Below, in pieces: positions 8,707 through 16,612 of a DNA stretch of 64,000 bases. Location: assembly GCF_042214795.1 (NCBI RefSeq), contig NZ_CP090177.1:558001-622000 (forward strand), read 5' to 3'. A model generated the notes under the pieces. It was given only the letters and a program-made list of their open reading frames with translations, was not told the DNA's origin and searched no databases. The stretch comes from Arcobacter iocasae. GTDB taxonomy: Bacteria; Campylobacterota; Campylobacteria; Campylobacterales; Arcobacteraceae. Position numbers and translations under genes: made by a program. The first letter of the stretch is position 1. Every line of letters starts with the position of its first letter.

Positions 8707-9006
8707 TTACTCTTCTTCCATTATCGCTTTTAAAGGAAAGCCCTTTTGTCTAGCTAAATTTTTTACTTGCATGACTTTTGTAGAAGCTATTTCATGGGTA
8801 TATGTCCCACAAACTTCTTTTCCATTATTATGAATATTTAACATTATAACAGTAGCTTCATCTGTTGTTTTTTTAAAAATCTTTACAAGTATATCAATTA
8901 CAAAATCCATAGTAGAATAATTGTCATTTAATAATAACACTTTATACTTTTTTGGTTCTTGTACTTCCAAATCATCATTTAACTCTATTTCAAACTCATT
9001 TGCCAA
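8707..9006 (-). CDS. clpS: Clp protease adaptor ClpS
   Basis: ClpS delivers N-degron substrates to ClpA. The 99 residues match the family: YKVLLLNDNYSTMDFV (with the Asn-Asp and Met that line the N-degron pocket), a helix ending in HNNGKEVCG, the YTHEIA segment and a C-terminal strand. The start codon is TTG at 9006 (AAGG about 8 nt upstream); an ATG a few bases later is out of frame. It is first in a unit clpS-clpA-cytochrome-FTR/rhodanese. Confidence 0.94.
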   Translation of the reverse strand: MANEFEIELNDDLEVQEPKKYKVLLLNDNYSTMDFVIDILVKIFKKTTDEATVIMLNIHNNGKEVCGTYTHEIASTKVMQVKNLARQKGFPLKAIMEEE

Positions 9007-9038
9007 AATTAAAACCTTTTAGGATAAAATCAATTAAT

Positions 9039-9044
9039 ATTATA
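9039..9044 (-). promoter_or_regulatory. Putative -10 box (TATAAT) for clpS; overlaps a plus-strand TATTAT
   Basis: TATAAT on the minus strand, 33 nt upstream of the clpS TTG. The same bases read TATTAT on the plus strand at 9038-9043, 18 nt before the bioD ATG. The 55-bp divergent gap therefore holds overlapping candidate -10 boxes for both genes. Sequence-based inference. Confidence 0.4.
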
Positions 9045-9061
9045 CCAAAAAAGAATTTACA

Positions 9062-9697
9062 ATGATAAAAAACAAAAATTACCTTTCAAATCAAAGCTTA
9101 TTTATAACTGCGACAAATACAGATGTTGGTAAAACTTATGCTGCATCTTTGTTTTTAAAAAAATTCACAAAAGATGGATTTAAGGTTGGATATTACAAAC
9201 CAATTGAAACAGGAGTGATAGATAAACCTATTGATGGACTTTCTATGCTTGAACTAACAAAAAGTTTAAATCCTGATTTTGATGTGGATATAGATTTTGT
9301 AGTACCTTACCAATTTGAACTTCCTGCTGCCCCTTATGTTGCTAAAAAAGAAAAAGATATTGATTTAGAATTTATAATTAAAAGAAAAAAAGAACTTGAA
9401 AAACTTTGTGATATTTTGATTATTGAGGGTGCTGGAGGGCTAATGGTTCCTATTTTAGAAGATTTTTTTATGATTGATTTAATAAAAAAACTTGAAACAA
9501 AAGTAGCATTAATATGTCCAAGTAAGCTAGGAGGCATCAATGATACTCTTTTATCACAAGAAGCCTTGAAAAATAAAGATATCGACTTTGAATGGTATAT
9601 AAACCTTTATAAAGATAAAGATAGTTTTGAGGAAGTATCACTTCCTTTTTATATCAATCATTTCAAAGAAATTAAATTCTTACAAGACTTAATTTAA
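9062..9697 (+). CDS. bioD: Dethiobiotin synthetase BioD
   Basis: BioD closes the ureido ring of dethiobiotin from 7,8-diaminopelargonate, CO2 and ATP in biotin synthesis. The 211 residues show the P-loop ATNTDVGKT at about 17-25, the substrate-binding YKPIETGV, and EGAGGLMVP carrying the metal-binding Glu. Length is slightly below the usual 220-240. No other bio gene is adjacent; it stands alone between clpS (divergent) and the aspartokinase gene (convergent, with a shared terminator). Confidence 0.92.
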   Translation: MIKNKNYLSNQSLFITATNTDVGKTYAASLFLKKFTKDGFKVGYYKPIETGVIDKPIDGLSMLELTKSLNPDFDVDIDFVVPYQFELPAAPYVAKKEKDIDLEFIIKRKKELEKLCDILIIEGAGGLMVPILEDFFMIDLIKKLETKVALICPSKLGGINDTLLSQEALKNKDIDFEWYINLYKDKDSFEEVSLPFYINHFKEIKFLQDLI

Positions 9698-9703
9698 AAA
9701 AGA

Positions 9704-9724
9704 AAGAATCTTATAAAGATTCTT
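9704..9724. terminator. Bidirectional terminator between bioD and ask
   Basis: AAGAATCTT (9704-9712), loop ATA, AAGATTCTT (9716-9724): a perfect 9-bp stem with U-rich flanks on both strands (CTTTTTG downstream on plus, a six-T run downstream on minus). It covers the last codons and stop of the aspartokinase gene, as expected for a shared terminator of convergent genes. Confidence 0.7.
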
Positions 9725-11090
9725 CTTTTTGTAATAAACTTTCATAAAGAGTTTCAAGTGCATTATTTGCAATATTTTGTGAAACTCCAATATGAAGTGA
9801 AATTTTAGATGGACTCATATCAAGCATATCAAAACTAATATTCTTCTCTTTTAAAGCATTGATAGCATCCACTATTGCAAAGGTATTTTCTTTTAGACCA
9901 ATTCCAACTAATGTAATTACACATAAATTATAAGATACAATAATATTATCTGTTTTTAGTCTTTTTTCTATCTCTCTTCTTAAATTATTTATCTTGCCTT
10001 TTAAATCTTCTTGTTCTACTAATATTGAGATATCATCCCTATCTGTTGGATAATGATAAGTATTAACTCCAAACTCACTAAATATTTTTAATAACTCAGC
10101 AGTAAATCCAATCTCATCAGCTAACATATCTTTTTGAAGATAAATAGATGCCATATTATCAAGCTTAGCAATTCCCACTAAATCTTCCATTGGAACTCTT
10201 TCACTTAAAATCATAGTTCCACAATGTTCTTTATTATTTGTATTTCTAATATTAATTGGAATTTTACTTTTTTTACAATTTAACATTGCATTGAAATGAA
10301 ATACATTAAAACCTTTTGAACTAAGTAGTCTTAACTCTTTAAATGTAAGTCTTGGTATTACCTTTGAACCACTTATAACTCTGGGATCAACTTCATAAAC
10401 ACCATTTGTATCTGTCCAGTTTTCATACTTATTTGCATCAAGGGCATAAGCTAATTCTCCACCTGTTAAATCACTTCCACCCCTACTCATAACTGCTATT
10501 TCATTATTTTTTGTTACACCATAAAATCCAGGAACTAAGTATTTAGTATCTTTAGTAGTATCAAATTTTTCTTCTATATTTGCATAAGTTACTTTTTGTA
10601 CTTTTCCATCTCTAAAATCATCACTTAAAATAAATCCAAACTCTTCTGGCAACATAAGTTTTATATTTAAACCTTCATTTGAAAAATATCTTTGTATTAT
10701 TTTTGCGTTATAATGTTCACCTCGTGACAAGAAAAAAGCTTCTTTTCTTTCGCCTTTTAACAATGAATTTGCTAAATCTTTTTCCAAAGATTTTATTAAA
10801 TCATCACCTTTAACATTTAAATCACTACATAATCTTCTATATTTATCTATGATTGCATCATAACTTTGCTTTTTACTTATAGTTATGAGATGTTCTTCAA
10901 AATATTTACCTGAAGTTGCTACATTTAGTAAGTGGTCAGTTATCTTTTCATCAAAATTATCATCTCTACCTGGTGCAGAAACTACAATTACTCTTCTACC
11001 ATCGTCTTCTTTTACAATATCTAAGACTTTTTTTATTTGGGAGGCATCTTTTACAGAACTACCTCCAAATTTACATACTTTCATACTCAT
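9711..11090 (-). CDS. ask: Aspartate kinase of the ectoine cluster (Ask_Ect type)
   Basis: Phosphorylates L-aspartate, the first step towards aspartate-semialdehyde and, here, ectoine. 459 residues: CKFGGSS at 6-12 (catalytic Lys7), the SRGE/AVMSRGGSDLTGG substrate region, and two C-terminal ACT domains (from about residue 305). Specialised aspartokinases at the end of ect operons are known (Ask_Ect) and are thought to escape normal feedback control. Membership here follows from position: it starts 12 nt after the ectD stop on the same strand. AAGG lies 6 nt before the ATG at 11090. Whether this is also the cell's only aspartokinase cannot be told from the window. Confidence 0.92.
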   Translation of the reverse strand: MSMKVCKFGGSSVKDASQIKKVLDIVKEDDGRRVIVVSAPGRDDNFDEKITDHLLNVATSGKYFEEHLITISKKQSYDAIIDKYRRLCSDLNVKGDDLIKSLEKDLANSLLKGERKEAFFLSRGEHYNAKIIQRYFSNEGLNIKLMLPEEFGFILSDDFRDGKVQKVTYANIEEKFDTTKDTKYLVPGFYGVTKNNEIAVMSRGGSDLTGGELAYALDANKYENWTDTNGVYEVDPRVISGSKVIPRLTFKELRLLSSKGFNVFHFNAMLNCKKSKIPINIRNTNNKEHCGTMILSERVPMEDLVGIAKLDNMASIYLQKDMLADEIGFTAELLKIFSEFGVNTYHYPTDRDDISILVEQEDLKGKINNLRREIEKRLKTDNIIVSYNLCVITLVGIGLKENTFAIVDAINALKEKNISFDMLDMSPSKISLHIGVSQNIANNALETLYESLLQKEESL

Positions 11091-11101
11091 TTATTACCTT
11101 A

Positions 11102-11989
11102 TTAGTTACTTTTTATTGGTTCATAATCTTTTAATGCCAAAAAAGAAGCCCTATTGCTCTTAGCACCAAAAGGTTTTGTTGGAACATTTTCTACTGAATT
11201 AAAAACAAAAAATGCATTAGTTCTACTATATGGAGAAATATTATCACAGCTTCCATGCATAATATTCCCATCATGGATTACTAATGTTCCAGCTTTTCCA
11301 TATGCACCTACGATATTACTATCTTTGACTAATTGTTCTATTGCTTTTAAACTTGGTACTCCGTACTCTTGTTTTTTTAAAGATTTTTTATAGTTATCTT
11401 CTGGTGTTTTTCCTTTACAAGAAACATATTTTTTATGACTTTTTGGAATTAAGTATAAGGGTCCATTAAATTCTGTATTATCATTTAACATAACCCAAGC
11501 ACTTAAACATCTGCAATTTGGCAAACCATCTTCTGTGTGCCAAGTTTCAAAATCACTATGCCAAGGGAAAGATTTTCCCTGATAAGCTGGTTTTATATTA
11601 ATCCTACTATGATGAATATAAACATCACTTCCTAAAATTTGCTTAACTTTATTTAGTATTCGAGGATCTTTTGAAAGCTTCTCAAAAAGAGTACTAAAAA
11701 GATGTTGATTAAAAATCGTTCTTAGTTCATTGCTCGTTGGTTCACAAATAAACTCTTCATTTTTAATCAAATCACCATTTTCAGCCATCAAGTCTATCTC
11801 TTGAATCATCTGTTCTATTTCATCTTCTTTAAAAATATTTGGAAATGTGATAAATCCATTCTTTTCATACTCATCTAACTCAATATTATTTAAAGAGTAT
11901 TCACCTTGTTGTTTTTTACTATATACTGTTTTATCAACTCTTTGTATAATCTTTTCTTCATTTAGTCTTGATGGATATAAATCCTGCAT
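11102..11989 (-). CDS. ectD: Ectoine hydroxylase EctD
   Basis: A non-heme Fe(II)/2-oxoglutarate dioxygenase of the PhyH family that converts ectoine to 5-hydroxyectoine. The 295 residues (family about 300) include the EctD signature FPWHSDFETWHTEDGLP beginning at 141. This gives the iron ligands H144 and D146, with the third ligand most likely H245 in NIMHGSCDN. The signature separates EctD from other PhyH proteins. It lies 17 nt after ectC and before ask, so the cell should make hydroxyectoine as well as ectoine, if the operon is expressed. Confidence 0.95.
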   Translation of the reverse strand: MQDLYPSRLNEEKIIQRVDKTVYSKKQQGEYSLNNIELDEYEKNGFITFPNIFKEDEIEQMIQEIDLMAENGDLIKNEEFICEPTSNELRTIFNQHLFSTLFEKLSKDPRILNKVKQILGSDVYIHHSRINIKPAYQGKSFPWHSDFETWHTEDGLPNCRCLSAWVMLNDNTEFNGPLYLIPKSHKKYVSCKGKTPEDNYKKSLKKQEYGVPSLKAIEQLVKDSNIVGAYGKAGTLVIHDGNIMHGSCDNISPYSRTNAFFVFNSVENVPTKPFGAKSNRASFLALKDYEPIKSN

Positions 11990-12006
11990 TTAATCTTCTC
12001 CTCTTA

Positions 12007-12402
12007 TTAATCTTCTAATGGATAAACTCCATTTTCATCGTGGTTTTCTGTTCCTTTAATAGGAGGATTAAATACACAAATCAGTCTCATATCTTCTGTT
12101 CCACCATATAAATTATGGTCATCATGTTCATTTAGTGCATACATAACACCATCATAAATCTCATGAATTTTTCCAGTTTTCAAATCTTCGATTTTACCAT
12201 TTCCCGCTACACAATAAACGGCTTCAAGATGGTTTTGATAATGAATATGCGTTTTCGTATTTGCTTTTATGATAGTCTCATGGAATGAGAATCCCATATT
12301 ATCACCTTTTAAAAGCATTCTTCTACTAACCCATTGTCCTTCTTCTGCGTGAACTTCTTTATCTGTGCCTATAATATCTTTATTTATATCTAATACAATC
12401 AT
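12007..12402 (-). CDS. ectC: L-ectoine synthase EctC
   Basis: A cupin enzyme that cyclises N-gamma-acetyl-diaminobutyrate to ectoine. 131 residues, the usual length. Family features visible are the N-terminal MIVLDINKDIIGTDKEV, the VSRRMLLKGD segment, the metal-site region around HIHYQNHLEAVYC, and YALNEHDDHNLYGG. It follows ectB by 4 nt. Firm identification from sequence plus operon context. Confidence 0.96.
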   Translation of the reverse strand: MIVLDINKDIIGTDKEVHAEEGQWVSRRMLLKGDNMGFSFHETIIKANTKTHIHYQNHLEAVYCVAGNGKIEDLKTGKIHEIYDGVMYALNEHDDHNLYGGTEDMRLICVFNPPIKGTENHDENGVYPLED

Positions 12403-12406
12403 CTTC

Positions 12407-13687
12407 TTAAAATTCCTCTGTTAATTTTTCTTTTTTATCTGCAACTAGTTTTGAAATAGCTATTTCAAGTCTATTTAAACCTTCTATTAGTGTCTCTTCA
12501 TCAATAATTAATGGTGGTAAGAATTTTACAACTTGATCTTCACTACCACAAGTTTCAATAATTAGTTTTTCTGCAAATGCATATTTTGAAATCTCACCAG
12601 CAACTGAATTATCACCTTTGATTTCAAATCCATAAGCTAGACCTCTACCTCTAATTACAATATCAAAGGTATCTTTGTATTTATCAGCTATTTTTTCTAA
12701 AGTCTCTTTTAAAAGTTTTTCTTTATATTTAACTGCATTTGATAAATCATCATTTTGCCAATAATGTGAAATCGCAACTGTTGCAGCTACAAAGGCTAAG
12801 TTGTTTCCTCTAAATGTACCTGTGTGTTCACCTGGTTTCCATTGGTCTAAATCTGGTTTTAATAATACAATTGCCATTGGTAATCCACCACCAATTGATT
12901 TTGATACAGTTACAATATCAGGATTGATTCCTGCAAATTCAAATGAGAAAAATTCACCAGTTCTTCCATTACCAACTTGAATATCATCAATGATTAATAA
13001 AATATCATACTCTCTACAAATAGATTCAAGCTCTTGCAACCACTCTTTACTAGCTACATTAATTCCACCTTCACCTTGAATAGTCTCAACAATTACAGCT
13101 GCTGGAATATCAAGTCCACTACTACTATCTTCTAAAAATTTTCTAAAGATAGTCATTGTATTCATATCACCAAAATAACCATCAAATGGCATAAATGATA
13201 CATTTGATCTACTAATATAACTCTCATCTCTATAATCATTATTTCCAGTTACTGAAGATGAACCTTGAGTAAGACCATGAAAACCATTAGTGAAAGAAAC
13301 AACATTACTTCTTCCTTTTACAAGTCTTGCAAGCTTAAGTGCAGTTTCTACTGCATTTGTTCCTGTTGGTCCTGTAAATTGTATTTTGTAATCTAAGTTT
13401 CTAGGTACTAATATTGTGTCATTAAATGTTTGTAAAAAATCTTTTTTTGCACTTGTTGCCATATCAAGACCATGAATAACACCATCTTTTTGTATGTATT
13501 CAATCAATGCTTTACTGATATGCTCATTATTATGTCCATAATTTAGTGTTCCTGCTCCTGCAAAAAAATCAATAAAGTCTTCACCTTGTTCATTCGTTAA
13601 AACAGCTCCTTTTGAAGTTTCAAATATTGTTGGAAAACTCCTAATATATCCTCTTACTTCTGATTCTAAATTTTCGAATATTCTCAT
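12407..13687 (-). CDS. ectB: Diaminobutyrate-2-oxoglutarate aminotransferase EctB
   Basis: A PLP-dependent class-III aminotransferase that makes L-2,4-diaminobutyrate from aspartate-semialdehyde using glutamate. 426 residues, the expected length. Visible landmarks are GPTGTNAVETALKLAR for the cofactor phosphate, IIDDIQ with the PLP-ring Asp at about 234, and VSKSIGGG with the Schiff-base Lys263. N-terminal residues MRIFENLESEVRGYIRSFP are typical EctB. The start overlaps the ectA stop by 1 nt. Confidence 0.96.
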   Translation of the reverse strand: MRIFENLESEVRGYIRSFPTIFETSKGAVLTNEQGEDFIDFFAGAGTLNYGHNNEHISKALIEYIQKDGVIHGLDMATSAKKDFLQTFNDTILVPRNLDYKIQFTGPTGTNAVETALKLARLVKGRSNVVSFTNGFHGLTQGSSSVTGNNDYRDESYISRSNVSFMPFDGYFGDMNTMTIFRKFLEDSSSGLDIPAAVIVETIQGEGGINVASKEWLQELESICREYDILLIIDDIQVGNGRTGEFFSFEFAGINPDIVTVSKSIGGGLPMAIVLLKPDLDQWKPGEHTGTFRGNNLAFVAATVAISHYWQNDDLSNAVKYKEKLLKETLEKIADKYKDTFDIVIRGRGLAYGFEIKGDNSVAGEISKYAFAEKLIIETCGSEDQVVKFLPPLIIDEETLIEGLNRLEIAISKLVADKKEKLTEEF

Positions 13688-14187
13688 TATTTTTCTTCCT
13701 TTATTTTAAATGGCCCTATTTCGTATAGAGTCTCATCTTCATGACTGTTTTTAAAGTCATTTTTTTCAAAAAATGTACTACTAGTCATTTTTGTATTTAG
13801 CCCTTTGGCAACCTTTTCAAAAACCTTTATTGATGATATATTGCTAGGTGACACTGTTGTATAGATTTTTTCAACATCTAAAAAATCTCTTTTAATTATA
13901 TTCATGATTAGTCGACCTGCTATATCATTTCCTCTATATTTTCCATCAACTGCAACTTGCCATATGAACAAACTGTTATTTTCATCTGGTTTTAAATATC
14001 CAGATACAAAACCTATAACTTTATCTTCATGTAATGCAACCGCACAAGTTGATGAAAAATGTGTTGATTGAAGTAAATAAAGGTACTCAGAATTTAAATC
14101 TAAAACCTTACTGTCTTTTACCAAATCATAGATTTGAATTGCGTCAGATTTTTCTGGTTTTCTTATCATAATATTATATGATGACAT
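13687..14187 (-). CDS. ectA: Diaminobutyrate acetyltransferase EctA
   Basis: A GNAT acetyltransferase that transfers acetyl from acetyl-CoA to the gamma-amino group of diaminobutyrate. 166 residues from the start chosen here. Family features: IMIRKPEKSDAIQIYDLV, LDLNSEYLYLLQSTHF, and the acetyl-CoA site QVAVDGKYRGNDIAGRL. The reading frame is open 12 codons further upstream to an ATG at 14223, but that lacks an SD, whereas AAAAGGT lies just before the ATG at 14187 and MSSYN gives a normal EctA length. First gene of ectABCD-ask. Confidence 0.93.
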   Translation of the reverse strand: MSSYNIMIRKPEKSDAIQIYDLVKDSKVLDLNSEYLYLLQSTHFSSTCAVALHEDKVIGFVSGYLKPDENNSLFIWQVAVDGKYRGNDIAGRLIMNIIKRDFLDVEKIYTTVSPSNISSIKVFEKVAKGLNTKMTSSTFFEKNDFKNSHEDETLYEIGPFKIKEEK

Positions 14188-14221
14188 AAATTTTACCTTT
14201 TTTTGTATTTTTTTTCCATAC

Positions 14222-14266
14222 AATATGTTTTAAATTAACATAGTAAATGTTAATTTTTTACATATT
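14222..14266. promoter_or_regulatory. 45-bp imperfect palindrome in the ectA/merR divergent region
   Basis: Two 19-nt arms (14222-14240 and 14248-14266) match at 16 of 19 positions around a 7-nt centre. The inner 9 bp, AAATTAACA / TGTTAATTT (14232-14240 and 14248-14256), are perfect. It lies 35-80 nt upstream of the ectA ATG, where the ect promoter is expected, and opposite the MerR-type gene. It is a candidate operator for that regulator or a 5'-UTR hairpin. No biochemical inference is possible from sequence alone. Confidence 0.45.
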
Positions 14267-14344
14267 AAGTGTTTATTATTGCATAACTTTCTTAATTTAA
14301 TCTTAGTTTCTGTGTAATTTAAACATTATTTATAGTAAAAAATG

Positions 14345-14350
14345 TATAAT
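14345..14350 (+). promoter_or_regulatory. Putative -10 box (TATAAT) for the MerR-type gene
   Basis: TATAAT on the plus strand, 17 nt before the GTG start at 14368, with AAAAAGGA between as ribosome site. It would give a very short leader. Sequence-based inference. Confidence 0.4.
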
Positions 14351-14367
14351 TGTGAAAAAGGAAATTA

Positions 14368-14706
14368 GTGGCTTTAATAGACAATGACAAGGAAATATTA
14401 CCTTTAAGTAGTATTGCAGAACTTTTAGGGACAAAAGTAAGAACTCTAAAAATGTACGAAGATAAAGGACTTTTACCTGAAAAAAAAGAGATTAAAAAAC
14501 TATATTCAATCAATGATACAAAAATGGTCTCTTTTGTTCACTACTTAGCAAGTGTAAAAAAAATAAATGCAAACGGTATAAAATATATTACTGAAATGGT
14601 TGAAAATAATATGGATGAGAATAATAAAGCTCTGTTTTTAAATATAGTTGAAGAGAAAATGGAGAAATTATCTACAGATGATATAAAAGATATAGAACTT
14701 TTATAA
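14368..14706 (+). CDS. MerR-type transcriptional regulator
   Basis: 112 residues. Residues about 10-50 fit the MerR winged helix-turn-helix: LSSIAELLGTKVRTLKMYEDKGLLP, with the typical R-T-L-K-x-Y-E-D-K-G-L sequence, then the wing KKLYSINDTK and a dimerisation helix. No metal-binding cysteines are present and there is no large effector domain. GTG start with AAAAGGA just upstream. It is divergent from ectA, with a 45-bp palindrome between, so it may control the ect operon; the known ect regulator EctR is MarR-type, so this would be unusual. It converges with the MFS gene, overlapping its end by 6 nt. Confidence 0.8.
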   Translation: MALIDNDKEILPLSSIAELLGTKVRTLKMYEDKGLLPEKKEIKKLYSINDTKMVSFVHYLASVKKINANGIKYITEMVENNMDENNKALFLNIVEEKMEKLSTDDIKDIELL

Positions 14707-15885
14707 GAGAACTTTTACAACTTTTTTATAATAAAAAGCGACAAGAATAAAAGCAAAACCTAAAATAATTGTAATAAAACTAAGAGGAATAATATCTGCT
14801 AAAATACCAATAAAAAATGTGGTAAGTACATTTGATAACATAAATATCATATCATTATATGAAATTACTCGTCCCAAATATTTGTGCTCAACCCTTTCTT
14901 GTATAAAAGCATAGCTCATTGACCAAATAGTTGTTGTAGTAAAACCAGTTAAAAAAACCATAATTAGTGCCAAATAAAAATTAAATTGAAAAATTCCCCA
15001 TAAAATTATGCCTAAGCCTTGAAAAATAAATAAAAGGGTTAATCTATCTTTATTTACCCAATTTGTAATAATAAATGGACCTACCATAAGTGCTATTGCT
15101 CTAATGGCATTTGTTATACCTATTGATAAAGGTACTGCTATTACATACTTATACTCATTTTTAGCTAGTAATGTTACAAGTGTATCAAAAGAAGTTAATC
15201 CAACTGAGGCATGAAGTAGCAAGAGATGAAGAACATACTTATTACTTTTTATATATAAAAAGCCACCTTTTATCATAGATAAAACTTTCTCTTTTGTATG
15301 TACAATTTCTACTTTAAATTCAATATTAAAAAAAACCAATATTGCTACAATAAAAAACAAAGCATCTAAAAGAATGGCTATCTTAACTCCAAAATAATTT
15401 ACAACAAGCCCACTCATTGCCATACCAAAAGCATAAGTAAATGACCAAATAATAGAGTGGATTTCATTTGTTTTTTTTAAAACATCACCTGAAACTATTT
15501 TAGGTAATAGTGTCATCTCAGCAGAGAAAAACATAGAAGCACTACTCATTCGTATAAAAATAAGTATCATCAAAAGCCAAATATCTTCTTTATCATTAAT
15601 AGTAAGAAGTAGTAAGGTCATGCATAATTCTGTACTTAAAAGTGTTAGCATTAGAGGTTTGATTTTAAATCTGTCTATAATGGTACCAGATAAGGGCGCT
15701 ATCACGATTGCTGGAATAAAATGCATAGCAGTAACAAGGGAAATAGCAAAGGCACTAGAGCCAAAGTTTACAAGCATAGTATAAATAGCAACATTTGAAA
15801 ACCAAGCTCCAAAATAAGCTATTACTTGAAGAATAGAGAGCTTTCTTACAAGCGGATAATTAACTAAAAGTTCTTTATAATTCAA
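14701..15885 (-). CDS. MFS transporter
   Basis: 394 residues with about 12 membrane segments and an MFS layout: the first-half loop motif SGTIIDRFKIKPLM (motif A-like) and the symmetric second half. The best family match by eye is the EntS/MFS_3-type exporter group. Substrate unknown. It lies 6 nt after the HlyD-like gene and is thus the last member of the long batD/flagellar run. A nearby ect link is possible but it runs convergent to the regulator and is not in the ect operon. Confidence 0.82.
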   Translation of the reverse strand: MNYKELLVNYPLVRKLSILQVIAYFGAWFSNVAIYTMLVNFGSSAFAISLVTAMHFIPAIVIAPLSGTIIDRFKIKPLMLTLLSTELCMTLLLLTINDKEDIWLLMILIFIRMSSASMFFSAEMTLLPKIVSGDVLKKTNEIHSIIWSFTYAFGMAMSGLVVNYFGVKIAILLDALFFIVAILVFFNIEFKVEIVHTKEKVLSMIKGGFLYIKSNKYVLHLLLLHASVGLTSFDTLVTLLAKNEYKYVIAVPLSIGITNAIRAIALMVGPFIITNWVNKDRLTLLFIFQGLGIILWGIFQFNFYLALIMVFLTGFTTTTIWSMSYAFIQERVEHKYLGRVISYNDMIFMLSNVLTTFFIGILADIIPLSFITIILGFAFILVAFYYKKVVKVLL

Positions 15886-15891
15886 GTTTTT

Positions 15892-16602
15892 CTATTTAAA
15901 TTCTATTTTAACAAGTCTAGAAAAAGTTTTAGGATTAGGCACTATTATTTCTACTTTATATGAAGAGATATGTTTACTATCAGCTACTTTATAAATTTTG
16001 TCAATTTTTAAATCACTTTTTTTGCCATCTAAGTATATTGTTTTATTAGAAATTGAATCATAATCAGAAATAGGAATATAAATTTCTAGCTTTGCTTTGC
16101 TCAAATCTTTTGATTCATATAATAAAGTTCCAGGAGTAACATAATCTCCTTTTTTAACATTTATATTATAAATATAGATTTTATCTTCCCACAAAACTTT
16201 ATTTTTAATTGTATCTTCAAGATTGGCTATATTTATTATCAAATCACTTTTTGTTGATTCTAAATTTAAAACTTGGATTTTTTGATTATCTTTTTCAAAA
16301 GCTGATTTTGAAGATATTTTATATAATCTATTATAATTTTTTTGTTGAATATATAACATAGAATCTAAAACTTTTAATTTATTTTTTGTTTGAGCAAGTT
16401 CTATTTTATCTACACTATTGTCTATTTCTACAATTTTTGTTTTTTTATTTAGGTATTTACCTTCTACTTCTTCATTTGTAAAAAGTACTTTTCCACTTAC
16501 AGAAGATTTTACTACAAAACTATCATATGGTTCTAATTTTGAATAATATTCCATTGCAAATAATAAACTTGCACTTAGAAGAAAAACAGCAACAATTTTC
16601 AT
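15892..16602 (-). CDS. HlyD-like periplasmic adaptor protein
   Basis: 236 residues. An N-terminal signal peptide (MKIVAVFLLSASLLFA) is followed by a lipoyl/barrel-sandwich half (SFVVKSSVSGKVLF), a central coiled coil (about 65-125) and the second lipoyl half (VKKGDYVTPGTLLY), the order seen in membrane fusion proteins. It is shorter than classical HlyD/AcrA (above 350), and the C-terminal proximal domain is reduced. It could join the following MFS protein or another exporter to the periplasm. Operon position between batD and an MFS gene supports an envelope role; the substrate is unknown. Confidence 0.72.
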   Translation of the reverse strand: MKIVAVFLLSASLLFAMEYYSKLEPYDSFVVKSSVSGKVLFTNEEVEGKYLNKKTKIVEIDNSVDKIELAQTKNKLKVLDSMLYIQQKNYNRLYKISSKSAFEKDNQKIQVLNLESTKSDLIINIANLEDTIKNKVLWEDKIYIYNINVKKGDYVTPGTLLYESKDLSKAKLEIYIPISDYDSISNKTIYLDGKKSDLKIDKIYKVADSKHISSYKVEIIVPNPKTFSRLVKIEFK

Positions 16603-16612
16603 AAATATCCTT

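Noticed and set aside
13687..14223. Longer ectA start at 14223
   Set aside because: No ribosome site; AAAAGGT precedes the ATG at 14187, which also gives the family's length.
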